Shown here piece by piece: positions 1 through 9,965 of a stretch of 64,000 nt of DNA (positions within the stretch are counted from its first letter, which is position 1; the number at the start of each line of letters is the position of its first letter). This stretch comes from Podospora pseudoanserina (taxonomy: Eukaryota > Ascomycota > Sordariomycetes > Sordariales > Podosporaceae). The position numbers and the translations under genes were made by a program. A model generated the notes under the pieces. The model was not told where the DNA came from, did not search any database, and was given only the letters and a program-made list of their open reading frames with translations. Location of the stretch: assembly GCF_035222485.1 (NCBI RefSeq), contig NC_085920.1, positions 558,001 to 622,000 of the forward strand, in the 5' to 3' direction.

Positions 1-582
1 GGGGATGTCGTCCAGGTTGATGGCATTCTGATCATCCTCCTCCTCGTGGATCAGTGGCACATCATCATCCCCATCGGTTGCCTCCTGGAGCACCTCATCC
101 CCGTCAACATTAATGGGGGCGTCATGAGCCCCGCCTGTCAGTTTTGAAGAGTTGGACGTGAGCTTAGTCTGCACCTTGTCACGAAAGTGCTTCCTCTTGT
201 GCAACAGTGAGTGTCTCGTGTCGGTTTCCATCAGGAAGATCGACACCTCAAAGTCATCTGCTCTCAGCGGTCAGCATGAGCTGTCCGATTTCCACACACT
301 TGGCAGGGCCCGAGAACCTGGGGTAACGATATGCTTCTTCTTACCTTGGACCACGACATCCTTGATGGTTCGTTTCTTGTTCTTTTTCTTCATGCGATCT
401 CGCTCTTGCTCCTCGCGCAGTTTCGGCAAGACCAGCGGCCGTACACTCTCAATAACTTTGGGAAGAATAGGGTCCCGTGGGTTCAGGAGCCATGACTGTG
501 TCAGTGCGGGGTTGTCCAGGTATATGCGGCACTCGAGAACCGAATATTTGGTAATTCTCAAGTATCGTCGTATGGGTGTCAT
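1..582 (-). CDS. Conserved fungal protein of unknown function, 5' part only
   Basis: The gene runs off the left edge, so only the N-terminal part is present. Exon 1 is 582-345 and exon 2 is 257 to the edge. An 87-bp intron (258-344) has a GTAAGA donor and CAG acceptor and joins in frame (KDVVVQ to DDFEVSIFL). The first 79 residues begin MTPIRRYLRITKYSV and carry a lysine-rich patch near residues 62-75. After the splice comes DDFEVSIFLMETDTRHSLL, then an acidic stretch rich in D and E up to the edge. The opening 60 residues look like a conserved fungal block, but I cannot name a function. The basic patch followed by acidic low complexity fits a nuclear or nucleolar protein; that is inference. 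Confidence 0.7.
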
Positions 583-922
583 GGTTACCCATGAACCATC
601 AGTTTCTTATGATGTTGAAGTTGAAGTTGAAGTCGGTAAACAGTCAGATGAGTCGTAGGCACCAATAACATGTCATGGAAGGGCGGTAAGTTCGTTCAGG
701 TGGGGCTGCTTTTTCAGCCTTGCAGGGAAGGCGCCATCGGGCTGTGATGACGTGACGTCGTTTGCAATGGTCTGTGTCGACAAAGAATGAGCCAGAGAAC
801 TTCCACTTGACAATATATGCAACGATGATTTTGATTCTTGGTTATGTCGGTGTATCGCTCGCTTCTAATCTAAATACCATGGACTCATCAGATCCATATG
901 TTGTATGCCTCCTTGATAGCAA
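583..922. other. Intergenic, no gene seen
   Basis: This stretch holds the upstream region of the leftmost gene and the 3' flank of the PIG-U gene. A short GTTGAA triplication lies near 613-632. No coding potential or RNA gene was recognised. Confidence 0.5.
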
Positions 923-2345
923 TCATATTTGCCTGATCTCCTTGCCCGCCATCTCGGGCCTTTCCAGTTCCCATTCATCTCTCAACACCGCAAACATGAG
1001 GTCGCAAACTAACAGGCTCTGTCCCAATCCCCACACAAGAGTAATGGCGTAGAAAAAGTTGGCATTGCCGCTGCCGGCGTAGATCCAAAGATAATAGAAT
1101 GCCGGCCCAAGGAAAGAGGCATACATGATGACTGCCGCAATAACGAAGCTGTAGCGCATAAGTGGGAAGACGTGCCGGTATAATGGCACCATGGCCAAGA
1201 AGAGTGACGTGTCGCTGATGCTAGGGTAAGGCTTGAAGATGGCGAATATTCCAAGAAGGAGGGTCAACACCACCAAGGGTTGCCGCCGGATCCGGATGGA
1301 AAGACCGCCGACGTAACAAGAGAGGTGAAGCCAGAAGACTGCCAGGAAGAAGGACCGGAAGGAGTCGAACATTTCGATAAAGAAGTACCACCACAGGCCG
1401 ACATTGGGTGTCAGGTCTGACAGGGTCAACTGCACACCGTATGTGGATGGCAGGAATTCCCATGAGCCTGTGATAAGATACGACATGCCGAACAACAGTC
1501 CCAGCACACCGAACACAACCGGAACGTGTGATGCGGCAAAAGAGACCACTGATTTGTTGGCTCGTTCGGGGCGTTGTCTGTCGAGGCAAAGTAGAACAAG
1601 CGGCGGAAGTAATAATAACGGGTACATCGACAGATAGCTCGCAAAGGACAGCGCAACCATGGCGCTGAAGGGTGCGCCGGACACGGCCTTGGCGATGGCA
1701 TGGAGAATCGCGCAAGTGGTGAATACGCTTGTGGACCTTCCGAGACATGTTGCCACGGTGAAGGGGTTGAAAAGGAAGCTACGTTCTGTCAGCATCTTCA
1801 CGATCTCCTGCGCCCATATTCAGGGGTAAAAAGAGATGCCTTACATAGCTGCAATGATGAATCCGTTCCATCTCCTTTCGCGACGGGGGGATGTAAATAG
1901 GGCAGATGACCCTGCCTCGCCCGAGTCCGCAATTTTCCATAGTGCGCTAGCACTCAACAAGTCGATCGCGATGTAGAGGAGGTAGGTAAATATCGGGTAG
2001 CTCAATGCATTCGGGAGTAGGGAGAACAGCGGAAGGAAAAGGGGCGCTTGGTGGTAGACACCACCATCGTATGGCGACACATTGTGGTTATAGAGAAAGA
2101 GGCCTTCTTGCACTTGAAGCTGGTTAGCATCCCGTCAAGAAAATCGGCAAGAAAATTGGAGGCGCAATGTGACGCGACACCCTAAACTTACGGCGCTTGA
2201 AGCTGGTGACTGGGGTTGAGATCTCGACGCGGCCAGTCAACAGATCCGGAAGATCAGGAAGAAGAATAAAAATGGCAAGCCGCAGAACGGCGGCGCCAGC
2301 ATAGAGTGCCGCCGTTCTTCCCACCGTTACCTTGCCGCCATCCAT
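923..2345 (-). CDS. GAB1: GPI transamidase subunit PIG-U (Gab1/Cdc91)
   Basis: A multi-pass ER membrane subunit of GPI transamidase, which attaches GPI anchors to the C-termini of secretory proteins. There are three exons: 2345-2192, 2112-1845 and 1778-923 (425 residues). Both joins restore family text: VTSFKR to LQEGLFLYNHNVSPYDGG, and GFIIAA to IFLFNPFTVATCLGR. Splicing at AAG/TG rather than the nearer CAG is needed for the first join. The motif NHNVSPYDGGVYHQAPL and the later FKPYPSISDTSLFLA are family hallmarks. Most of the protein is hydrophobic helix. Length is normal for the family (yeast about 394, human 435). It is divergent from NOP7, with 378 bp between start codons. Confidence 0.93.
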
Positions 2346-2723
2346 ATCTCAATGCGCCATCTCTTGAACACGCAAACTGAAGATGAAGTCAGCGACAGAA
2401 GTCACACCGTGGCCGAAATTTGGACGCCAAATTCGAGACTCCTGGGAGTCGTGCCAGCGAATCACTTGGGCCGCTGCATGCCTGGCGCGGCTCATGCAGG
2501 GAAGTCCTTGGTGGGGTTGCCGAGATGTTGATTCCCTTCTCTGATTGAGCGGCGCAACCATATCTCTTATCGCTTCCCGGCGGTGGGAGATGGCACAAAA
2601 AAAGTTTAGGAAGTGAATGGGAAAAAAAACACTGGAAAAGTTCACCCCCGCGGCCTGCAACCACTGCAAAGTTCTGGCCTACTCTGTGATTATTCGCTGA
2701 CGAGGTCCCCCGATCAACACACA
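2346..2723. promoter_or_regulatory. Shared divergent promoter region of GAB1 and NOP7
   Basis: The two start codons face away from each other across 378 bp. The NOP7 frame stays open upstream of its ATG, but those residues do not resemble the family, so I treat them as 5' leader. No clear TATA box is seen. Confidence 0.5.
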
Positions 2724-4721
2724 ATGGCCAAAATTAAGAAGAAGGGCCAGTCCGGCCAGGCGAAGAACTACATCACCCGCACACAGGCTGTCAAGAAGCT
2801 CCAGATCAGCTTGCCCGACTTCCGCAAGCTTTGCATTTGGAAGGGAATCTATCCAAGAGAGCCCAGGAGTCGCAAGAAGGTGTCCAAGTCGGCCACCGCC
2901 TCCACCACCTTCTACTACACCAAGGATATCCAGTACCTCCAGCACGAGCCGCTGCTTCAGAAATTCCGCGAGCAAAAGGTTCTCGAGAAGAAGATCTCCC
3001 GCGCTCTTGGTCGTGGCGATGTTAGCGATGCTGCCCGTCTCGAGCGCAATGCTGGGCGTCCCGATCAGACCGGCAAGCCGCGCTACACCCTCCACCATGT
3101 CATCCGTGAGCGCTACCCGACCTTCATCGATGCCATTCGCGATCTCGACGACTGCCTGTCCATGCTCTTCCTCTTCGCCAACCTCCCCTCCACCACTTCA
3201 GTTCCCGCCAAGATGATCGCCCGGTGCGAACGCCTTTGCCACGAGTTCCAGCACTACCTCATCACTTCTCACAGCCTGCGCAAGTCCTTCTTGTCTATCA
3301 AGGGCATCTACTACCAGGCCAACATTCAGGGCGAGGACGTCTTGTGGTTGGTCCCATACAAGTTCAACCAAAGGGTTGTTGGAGATATCGATTTCCGCAT
3401 CATGGGTACCTTTGTCGAGTTTTACATGACCCTTCTCGGCTTCGTCAACTACAGACTGTACTCCTCGATCGGTCTCAAGTACCCACCCAAGTTTGATCAG
3501 ACCAAGGATGACAAGGGTGCTGAGCTTGCTGCGCTCACGTTGGAGGGTGTCAACCTTGCGACAAACGAGGAGACTACCAAAGCGATCACCAATGGCGAGG
3601 GCCACGGTCCCGACCCCAAGGTTCAGGCTGAGGTTGACAAGCTGGTCAAAAAGTTGAGGACTGAATCTGCTGCGGACAAGGCTGATGAGGAGATGGCCGA
3701 TGGCGAGGAGGAGGAGGAAGAGAAGGCCACCGACGCCATCGACAAGTTCGAGCCTGCTGCTCCCGGCGGTGACGTTCTGCCACAGCCAACATACAGTGGC
3801 AACGATCCCTCCAAGCTCTTCGCCAACTGCACCCTCTTCCTCTCGCGTGAAACCCCCCGTCAGTCTCTCGAGTTCATCCTTCGCGCGTTCGGCTGCAAGA
3901 GGATAGGTTGGGATCCAATCCTTGGTGAGGGCTCCTTCACAACCGACGAGTCCGACCCTTCCATCACACACCAGATCGTCGACAGACCAATCGTCCAGGC
4001 CGCTACCACCGAGCAGGGAGATGGCGAGGATAACCAGACCGCACAGAAGCTCGGACCCAACCAAAGATATCCCGGAAGAATTTACGTGCAACCGCAGTGG
4101 GTGTGGGACTGCATCAACGACGAAGAACTCAAGAGCCCAGAGCTTTATGCCCCTGGTGCCAGCCTGCCACCACATCTCAGCCCCTTCGTTAAGCCTACGC
4201 AAGGTCAGTATGACCCTACCGTTCCTCTCGAGGAGCAGGAGACCGAGGGCGAGGCTCTCGACGCTGCGATCGAGGATGCCAAGGATGAGGTTGAGAGTGA
4301 TGAGGAGAACTCCGAGATTGATAACGACATGGACGTCGCCGACGACAACGACAATGATGAAGAGGAGGACTCTGATGCCGAAGAGGACGAGGAGGTGGAA
4401 GACGAGGAAGATGAAGAGGAGGACGAGGAGGAGGTTCTGCAGAGACAACGTGAGCTCGAGGCTGAAATCTCAGGCAAGGCTGTCAAGAGCAAGCAAGTAG
4501 ACCCTAAGCTCAAGGCCAAGCTGGAGAAGAAGAAGGCACTCGAAAGGAAAAAGAAGGAGGAGGCTGAGGATCTGGAGCGCGCCAAGGGTATGCTGAGCAA
4601 GAAGAAGCGCAAGCTGTTCGAGCAGATGCAGTACACCAACAAGAAGAAGAGCACAGAGGACATGAAGCTGCGCTCCAAAAGGAGAAAGCTGGAAAAAGAA
4701 AAGGCTGCTGGCAAGGCGTAA
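2724..4721 (+). CDS. NOP7: Pescadillo homolog, PeBoW/NOP7 complex subunit
   Basis: A nucleolar ribosome-biogenesis factor that works with Erb1 and Ytm1 in 27S pre-rRNA maturation and 60S assembly. It is one uninterrupted exon of 665 residues. I chose the ATG at 2724 because the protein then opens [19 protein letters not shown], the conserved pescadillo N-terminus. The pescadillo domain covers roughly residues 5-280. A BRCT domain lies near 358-480 ([20 protein letters not shown] to [13 protein letters not shown]). The tail has a long acidic run near 520-575 followed by a lysine-rich coiled coil, as is common in the family. The long antisense reading frame across 3198-4448 is a by-product of codon bias. 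Confidence 0.97.
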   Translation: MAKIKKKGQSGQAKNYITRTQAVKKLQISLPDFRKLCIWKGIYPREPRSRKKVSKSATASTTFYYTKDIQYLQHEPLLQKFREQKVLEKKISRALGRGDVSDAARLERNAGRPDQTGKPRYTLHHVIRERYPTFIDAIRDLDDCLSMLFLFANLPSTTSVPAKMIARCERLCHEFQHYLITSHSLRKSFLSIKGIYYQANIQGEDVLWLVPYKFNQRVVGDIDFRIMGTFVEFYMTLLGFVNYRLYSSIGLKYPPKFDQTKDDKGAELAALTLEGVNLATNEETTKAITNGEGHGPDPKVQAEVDKLVKKLRTESAADKADEEMADGEEEEEEKATDAIDKFEPAAPGGDVLPQPTYSGNDPSKLFANCTLFLSRETPRQSLEFILRAFGCKRIGWDPILGEGSFTTDESDPSITHQIVDRPIVQAATTEQGDGEDNQTAQKLGPNQRYPGRIYVQPQWVWDCINDEELKSPELYAPGASLPPHLSPFVKPTQGQYDPTVPLEEQETEGEALDAAIEDAKDEVESDEENSEIDNDMDVADDNDNDEEEDSDAEEDEEVEDEEDEEEDEEEVLQRQRELEAEISGKAVKSKQVDPKLKAKLEKKKALERKKKEEAEDLERAKGMLSKKKRKLFEQMQYTNKKKSTEDMKLRSKRRKLEKEKAAGKA

Positions 4722-5300
4722 TCATTTTGTTTGTTAGGCGCTTCTTGGTTTTTAATCAGATACCACTGTTCTCTCAATGCGGTTTTGATCACTTGAGATG
4801 ATGGGATATGTTGTTAAATGACTTTGTGCTTTAATAAGACTCTTCCACCTGCACTCAGGCAATGTTAGTCTACCTTTGGTGGACACTTGGCCGTTCTCTT
4901 GCACCTGGAACTCGAAAAAAACCTTAGTAGTTTGAAGCGAAATGTAACTTATGACAGATTTGAGTACAGTGAGTGTTGGTATTTAGATGACACTCATATC
5001 AGATGTCTTGTCATCTACCTTACTTCATTGACCTGCAAACATCTTCAAGTCTCCGGAGACCCTAAGGACATCCAAAATGTTTAGCCTTAAACGGCGTAAC
5101 AAGACACTCAACGCTCTAATATATTCCTCCATGTAACCCCCTTCCCAATCATTTTCTGGAACGATCCCAAGTTCTTCGTCCGTTAAGCCAGCTCTCCAAC
5201 ACTTTCATGACTGACTGAGCAAAAAGACGCAACTACCTATCAGGCTTATGTACATATAGACCCACCTGTCACCAAAAATAGAGTCAAAATGGAGACAAAA
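4722..5300. other. Intergenic, no gene seen
   Basis: This is the 3' flank of NOP7 and the 3' flank of the 5S rRNA gene. A short A run at 5297-5301 corresponds to the T-run terminator of the 5S gene on the minus strand. No protein gene was recognised. Confidence 0.5.
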
Positions 5301-5419
5301 ACATACAACACCAGGGATTCCCCAGTGGTCACCCACCTGAGTACTGATCTGGCGATTAGCTGTTTATCTAGGGGAGAGCGGACGGGATCCCGAGCTTTCA
5401 GCTATCTATGGTCGTATGT
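5301..5419 (-). rRNA. 5S ribosomal RNA gene (dispersed copy)
   Basis: Read on the minus strand, this 119-nt unit starts ACATACGACCATAG and ends GTTGTATGT. The two ends pair to form helix I. The core contains CGGGATCCCGTCCGC and AGGTGGGTGACCAC, both diagnostic of fungal 5S rRNA. A T run follows directly (minus strand, 5300 downwards), as expected for a Pol III terminator. A TTATGA lies about 30 nt upstream, matching the upstream element used by dispersed 5S genes of Neurospora-like fungi. The middle (TCTCCCCTAGATAAACAGC) differs from the usual abundant type, so this may be a minor 5S isotype or a diverging copy. Fold and expression are untested. Confidence 0.9.
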
Positions 5420-5773
5420 GCTTTGCTGCCGCGAAAACAGCACTCATAATGAGGGCATCATGAGGTTTGATAAGAAAGGTGGCTTTGCAGGGTTAGGGTT
5501 GGACGGCGTAAGTGCTAGGGCGACTTCTTTCAAACTGCAAATTCAAGTCAAACTGAACCACAAACATTCGATTTTCATTAACGCTCTGGGCAACCTTGAA
5601 GAAGTTGCACCGAATATGCTAATATTGAGCTTCTTTTTCATATGAACTGAGATTTGGCTTTCGGTTTTCTTCAGCCTGGAGTTTACGTCTTTTTTTGCAT
5701 GAGTGGCGCTCACTCACCAACCAGCCATCTCACCTCTCATTCACTCACTCACACCCGCACCACTCACATCAAA
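5420..5773. other. Intergenic, no gene seen
   Basis: This holds the upstream flank of the 5S gene and the 5' leader of RRN9. The RRN9 frame is open further upstream, but the plausible start is the ATG at 5774, preceded by CATCAAA. Confidence 0.45.
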
Positions 5774-7729
5774 ATGGACTTTTCCTCCTCCCAAATCCCA
5801 CCCTCCTACCAACCTACTCTCAGAAGACCCGCCTCACAAATCTCATCCTACGACCACGACCTCCCAGAAACCCTACCCGCCACCCACAACACCCTCACAC
5901 CAGCTGAACCCCCCCAAGAGGAGGAATGGCGCGACCTCTCCACCTCCTCCATCGCCTCCCTCTCCTCGGACGAGCTTAACGAGCGCAGACCAAACAGGTG
6001 GAAGGGCAACCCATCCACCTGGCGCACCTGGACCAACAACGAGAGAAAGACCTGGGAGTCAATTGAGAATGTGAGGAAGGGGGATCTAAGCGCGCATTTG
6101 TATAACGCTTTTGCTTTGAAGAAGGGTGTGAGGAAAGGGCCCGAGGAAACTTTCTCCTGTGTTGGAGAGGGGAAAGATAACCGGGGGTGGAATGTAGGGA
6201 GGGGGTGGACTGCTTGGCCTTTGGGGGTGGAAGAGGTTCCTGGGGATGGGTTGTTGGATTTGGAAGCTGAGGATGGGAATCAAGAGTTTACTTTCAGGAG
6301 GAAGGAGGAGGAGGGGGATAGGTGGCCGGGGAGGAATTTGGAAGAGGTGGTTTCGGCTACTGTGTTGAGGTTGGCGAAGGAGAGGTTTTATAGGAGGGTG
6401 AAGGAGTGGGAAGGCAAGGGGAAGGGGAATGGGGAAGATGAGGAGGAGGGCCGGGAGAAGGGGGATGTGATGCAGTCGATCGAACAGGGTGATGATGATG
6501 AGGGTGGGGTAGGGGATGAGGAAGATGAAGTGTCGGGCATGGAAACAGGCTACGATACTGCTGCCGGGGAGACAGATGCAACCGGGGCGGGTTCTACAAA
6601 AGGAGGAAGGAAACGAAGGATGTCATCAATAGCAAAAGCCGAGCAGACATTCACGCCAGTCATGTCGGCGGATGATGAGCGAAACTATGCTTTAGTGCGG
6701 CCTGCAGCCAGGAGGATCATGGAGCAGTTGGATAAGACGCTTACGGTAATGCACTATGCAAGAGCTGCTGCTGTAAGTGGTATGTATGGAGGTGATAGTG
6801 ATGAGGACGAAGACTCCGAGGAAGACGAAGACGGAGAGTCTCGCAAGAATATGATGGACGTTGATGGGAAGCCAGTACTGAGCAAGCCACGAGGTCGATC
6901 AAGAGGAAGAAGTCGCTCCAGAGCAGGCAGTTCGCCGAGGAAATTGAGGTTCAGGTCAAGTTCAAGATCAAGTTCGAGCGATTCTTCCGGCAGCAACGTG
7001 TCGACCAAGATCTCACGAATCGGGTTGCTAAACTGGCGGGATGTTCTTGGTGCAGCTGCTCTCGCTGGCTTCTCACCAGAGGTTATTGCCAGGGCAACAC
7101 AGCGCTGCTCTAATATTTTCAATGAAGAGATGGTGATGCATACCCTTCCTGAGCAAGCCGTTACCTCGGGCAAACCGGCCATTCAGACCGTACGATACCG
7201 ACCAAATCTCACTGAACCTCAGAGTGCTCTATTGGAGGACAACGACTCCGAAGACAATAAGCAACTCCTCGCTCACCACCTGATGATTAACCGCCAGTCT
7301 ACTGTTGCTCTCACTGCAGAGCCTGCCGATACTCCAGCACCAACGAAAAGAGCAAGCACACCGGCTGCCCGATCCCGAACAAGCAAGTCAGCTACACCTG
7401 GCGGTGGTGCTGGAGGGGCTCATCTTTGTCCATTCAACGATTGCCCTCGCGCTGTGGAAGGCTTTAACAGAAATACGAATCTCCAGAGGCACATCAAGCT
7501 TGTACACAAAGTCGAAGCCTCGGCAGTAATGCGCACTACAGAGGAGGAGGAGGATAGCGAAGACCAGTTGGTAGGAGGTGTTCATATTGACGGGTTTTTG
7601 CAGCCTATTAAGATGAGGAAGGGTTGGAGAGGTGATGATGCTGGCAAACGCCAAAAGCGTGGAGCGAAACCTCGTTCAGGCGGTCGGGATGCTGGAGATG
7701 AAGGTGAAGATGATCGGGTTTCTCGGTAG
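5774..7729 (+). CDS. RRN9: RNA polymerase I initiation factor Rrn9-like (UAF subunit)
   Basis: A probable component of the upstream activating factor that recruits RNA polymerase I to rDNA. It is a single exon of 651 residues starting MDFSSSQIPPSYQP. The Rrn9 domain is visible near residues 75-130 (RPNRWKGNPSTWRTWTNNE, then DLSAHLYNAFALK) and again as GRGWTAWPL near 150. The middle is acidic low complexity, followed by an RS-rich tract near 375-405. A conserved helix-rich block GLLNWRDVLGAAALAGFSPE lies near 417-440. Near 550-575 there is a C2H2-like finger (CPFNDCPRAVEGFNRNTNLQRHIKLVH) with Cys-x4-Cys and His-x4-His. Fungal homologs often have this C-terminal finger. The family assignment is from motif memory. 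Confidence 0.82.
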   Translation: MDFSSSQIPPSYQPTLRRPASQISSYDHDLPETLPATHNTLTPAEPPQEEEWRDLSTSSIASLSSDELNERRPNRWKGNPSTWRTWTNNERKTWESIENVRKGDLSAHLYNAFALKKGVRKGPEETFSCVGEGKDNRGWNVGRGWTAWPLGVEEVPGDGLLDLEAEDGNQEFTFRRKEEEGDRWPGRNLEEVVSATVLRLAKERFYRRVKEWEGKGKGNGEDEEEGREKGDVMQSIEQGDDDEGGVGDEEDEVSGMETGYDTAAGETDATGAGSTKGGRKRRMSSIAKAEQTFTPVMSADDERNYALVRPAARRIMEQLDKTLTVMHYARAAAVSGMYGGDSDEDEDSEEDEDGESRKNMMDVDGKPVLSKPRGRSRGRSRSRAGSSPRKLRFRSSSRSSSSDSSGSNVSTKISRIGLLNWRDVLGAAALAGFSPEVIARATQRCSNIFNEEMVMHTLPEQAVTSGKPAIQTVRYRPNLTEPQSALLEDNDSEDNKQLLAHHLMINRQSTVALTAEPADTPAPTKRASTPAARSRTSKSATPGGGAGGAHLCPFNDCPRAVEGFNRNTNLQRHIKLVHKVEASAVMRTTEEEEDSEDQLVGGVHIDGFLQPIKMRKGWRGDDAGKRQKRGAKPRSGGRDAGDEGEDDRVSR

Positions 7730-8307
7730 TGATCTGCATAATTTACGGATAGGGCGGTATGTGCATGTACGGCACTTCGGTTTCGGTTTTGCTCCCACGC
7801 TCCTCCTACCGTTTGACTGGGGATAAAGCTGAGCTGTCCAGTGTCAGCTTGGAATCGATAGCAAGAATCGGGTGATGCCATTGCAGAGCTGAACCAATCA
7901 GTTGGAATCCCAATTGACATTGACGTGGGTCTAGATCCGGCGCTATCAGAATTCGTTGTCTTCAGACTAAGACAGCGGCCCCCTGCTGTGATACCTATTC
8001 GGGAACAGGCCATTGGCTGTGGAAGTTGCGATATGGGATGCGGCTGGCTGAGAGATGCAAACCCCATGGAAGTCCGTTGGGAGTAATAAAAGTCTAGAAC
8101 TTGAGATCTAAAATGACCCTTTTCCTTCGTCTTTATGTGCTTTGGACAGCCGCGTCATCAGGCCAGCACGGAAGTGACCATGCTGGTTGTTGGTTTGCCC
8201 ATCCGAACTTCTGTCGGCAAGAGCACTCGATTGAGTGGCTTCTGAACTTTGACTAAAATTTGCCTTTGGCTTCCTGTCACTCTTTTATCTGCATTGTGTT
8301 TTTCACC
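7730..8307. other. Intergenic, no gene seen
   Basis: This is the 3' flank of RRN9 and the upstream region of the DUF5672 gene. Minus-strand open frames across it overlap RRN9 and have no recognisable features. Confidence 0.45.
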
Positions 8308-9530
8308 ATGGCGTCGTTATTATCCAGGCCGGGCGGTAGCCCAAGAGCGGAGCTGATGCTCCTCGTGATGGTGGCCTGTATGCTTCTGGTGACCTATTCG
8401 TCCTTGCAATCAGCACGATCAGAGGTTTGTTCATTGGCGATTTCCTTAAGCGTCGTTCTTTTCTTTAACTCCCGTGCCAGGTCACTGACAGGATCCCACT
8501 GAAGGAGGAATCGGTTCTCGAATCATTGACGAAAGTCGACGTGCAACAACATGTGGCTGTAACGACAAGCTCTAGCAGTATTGTTAGCACCACAACCACT
8601 GTCGCTACGACATCCAACACTCCTTTACCAAACACCCCTTTACCAGAAGCGACACCAATTCAACTTGACCAAGAACCCCCGCTTGACTTCGACTCAAGTC
8701 TGGATGTCGCGCCCGAGAGTGCTCTGGATAAGACCGACAGTCCACCAACAGACTTTGATGGCCTAGAGGAAGACTTTTCCATCCCACCAGCCGATCCAGC
8801 AACCCCAAACAAAGTTTTCAAAGCAGTCCTCATCGAATCTTCACTCACCTCACCCGCTCTGGTTCCCGTCCTCATGCACTTCTCCTCCGTCCTTCCCACC
8901 CACTGGTCCTTGGTGATCTTCACCTCCCCAAACAACTTTACCGTTCCCCAATCGCCAGCCTTCCGCAACCTCTTGTCCTCCAAACGACTAGACATTCGCT
9001 TCCTGCCCAAGAATGTCATCTTTATCAATAGCGCCTCGGTCTCCAGGTTTCTCGCGTCTTCCAACGGCTGGTTGTGGAACGAGCTGGCTGATGCCGAGCG
9101 AGTCTTGTTCTTCCAGCTCGACAGCATCATCTGCGCCAACTCCATCGCCACCATTGACGACTTTGTGAAGTGGGATTATGTAGGGGCGCCGATTAATAGC
9201 ACGTATGGTGAAGGGTACAATGGGGGGTTGTCAATCAGAAACCCGAGGTTGTTTTTGGAGGTGGTGAGGGAAGGGAATTACACCAGGGGGTTTGAGGATC
9301 AGTGGTTTTATAAGAAGTTGAAGGAGAGGAGGGCACAGGGGGATTATAGGGTTAGGTTGCCCGGGGTGGAGGAGGCGAAGAGGTTTGCGGTTGAGACGCT
9401 TTGGGGGGATAGGCCGCTGGGGTATCACCAGCCGCAGAGGTGGTGGAAGGGGAAGGCTGGCGAGAGGATGGGGGAGATTGAGGAGTGGTGTCCTGAGGTT
9501 GGGATGCTGATTGGGAGGAGGGCGAAGTAA
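8308..9530 (+). CDS. DUF5672 domain protein, type II membrane
   Basis: There are two exons, 8308-8424 and 8481-9530, encoding 388 residues. The 56-bp intron has a GTTTGT donor and CCAG acceptor. Exon 1 supplies a short cytosolic tail and a membrane anchor (MLLVMVACMLLVTYSS, residues about 17-32), so the rest probably lies in the Golgi or ER lumen. A Ser/Thr-rich stalk follows, then the DUF5672 domain from about residue 150. It has VLFFQLDSIICANS, WDYVGAPI, GYNGGLSIRNPRLFLE and FEDQWFY, the pattern of this glycosyltransferase-like family. Substrate is unknown. Without the spliced exon 1 the membrane anchor would be missed. Confidence 0.85.
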
Positions 9531-9965
9531 AGTACTTGAGAAGGGATTTTCTTTGGTGCAGATAGATAAAAGCATGGAGGGATACGCAAGACAGCTTCTG
9601 GGGGGGAGAGCATATCATTCATTTTGTTTTGAGGCTGATGCTGATGGTTGGCACACAGCGCATAGGTGGCTTGGTGGTTGGGGATGACGGTTAGGCACTT
9701 GCCTTGTAATAAAGATAATGGAATAGAGAACAAGTTGGTCAAAAACCCAACCACAAAAATTGACCCTCAATCTGTCGTTGTGATGGTGTGCTCACGTTGC
9801 ATTTGAGCCGCAATTCTCTATCATATGTAAGGGAGCCAAGCTGACAGTTAGGAAGGTTTCGGCCGATTTATACCGACATCGCCGACCCGCTCTCGAAAAA
9901 TCTCCAAACCACCACTTTTTCCCCGACCAGGCCGCCATGACGTGACATTGCGACGGAGGGGAACA
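9531..9965. other. Intergenic, no gene seen
   Basis: This is the 3' flank of the DUF5672 gene and the promoter of ISM1. Nothing recognisable was found. Confidence 0.45.

Noticed and set aside
3198-4448. 416-codon open frame antisense to NOP7
   Set aside because: It mirrors strong codon bias and the acidic tail of NOP7. Its Leu/Val-rich translation has no domain.
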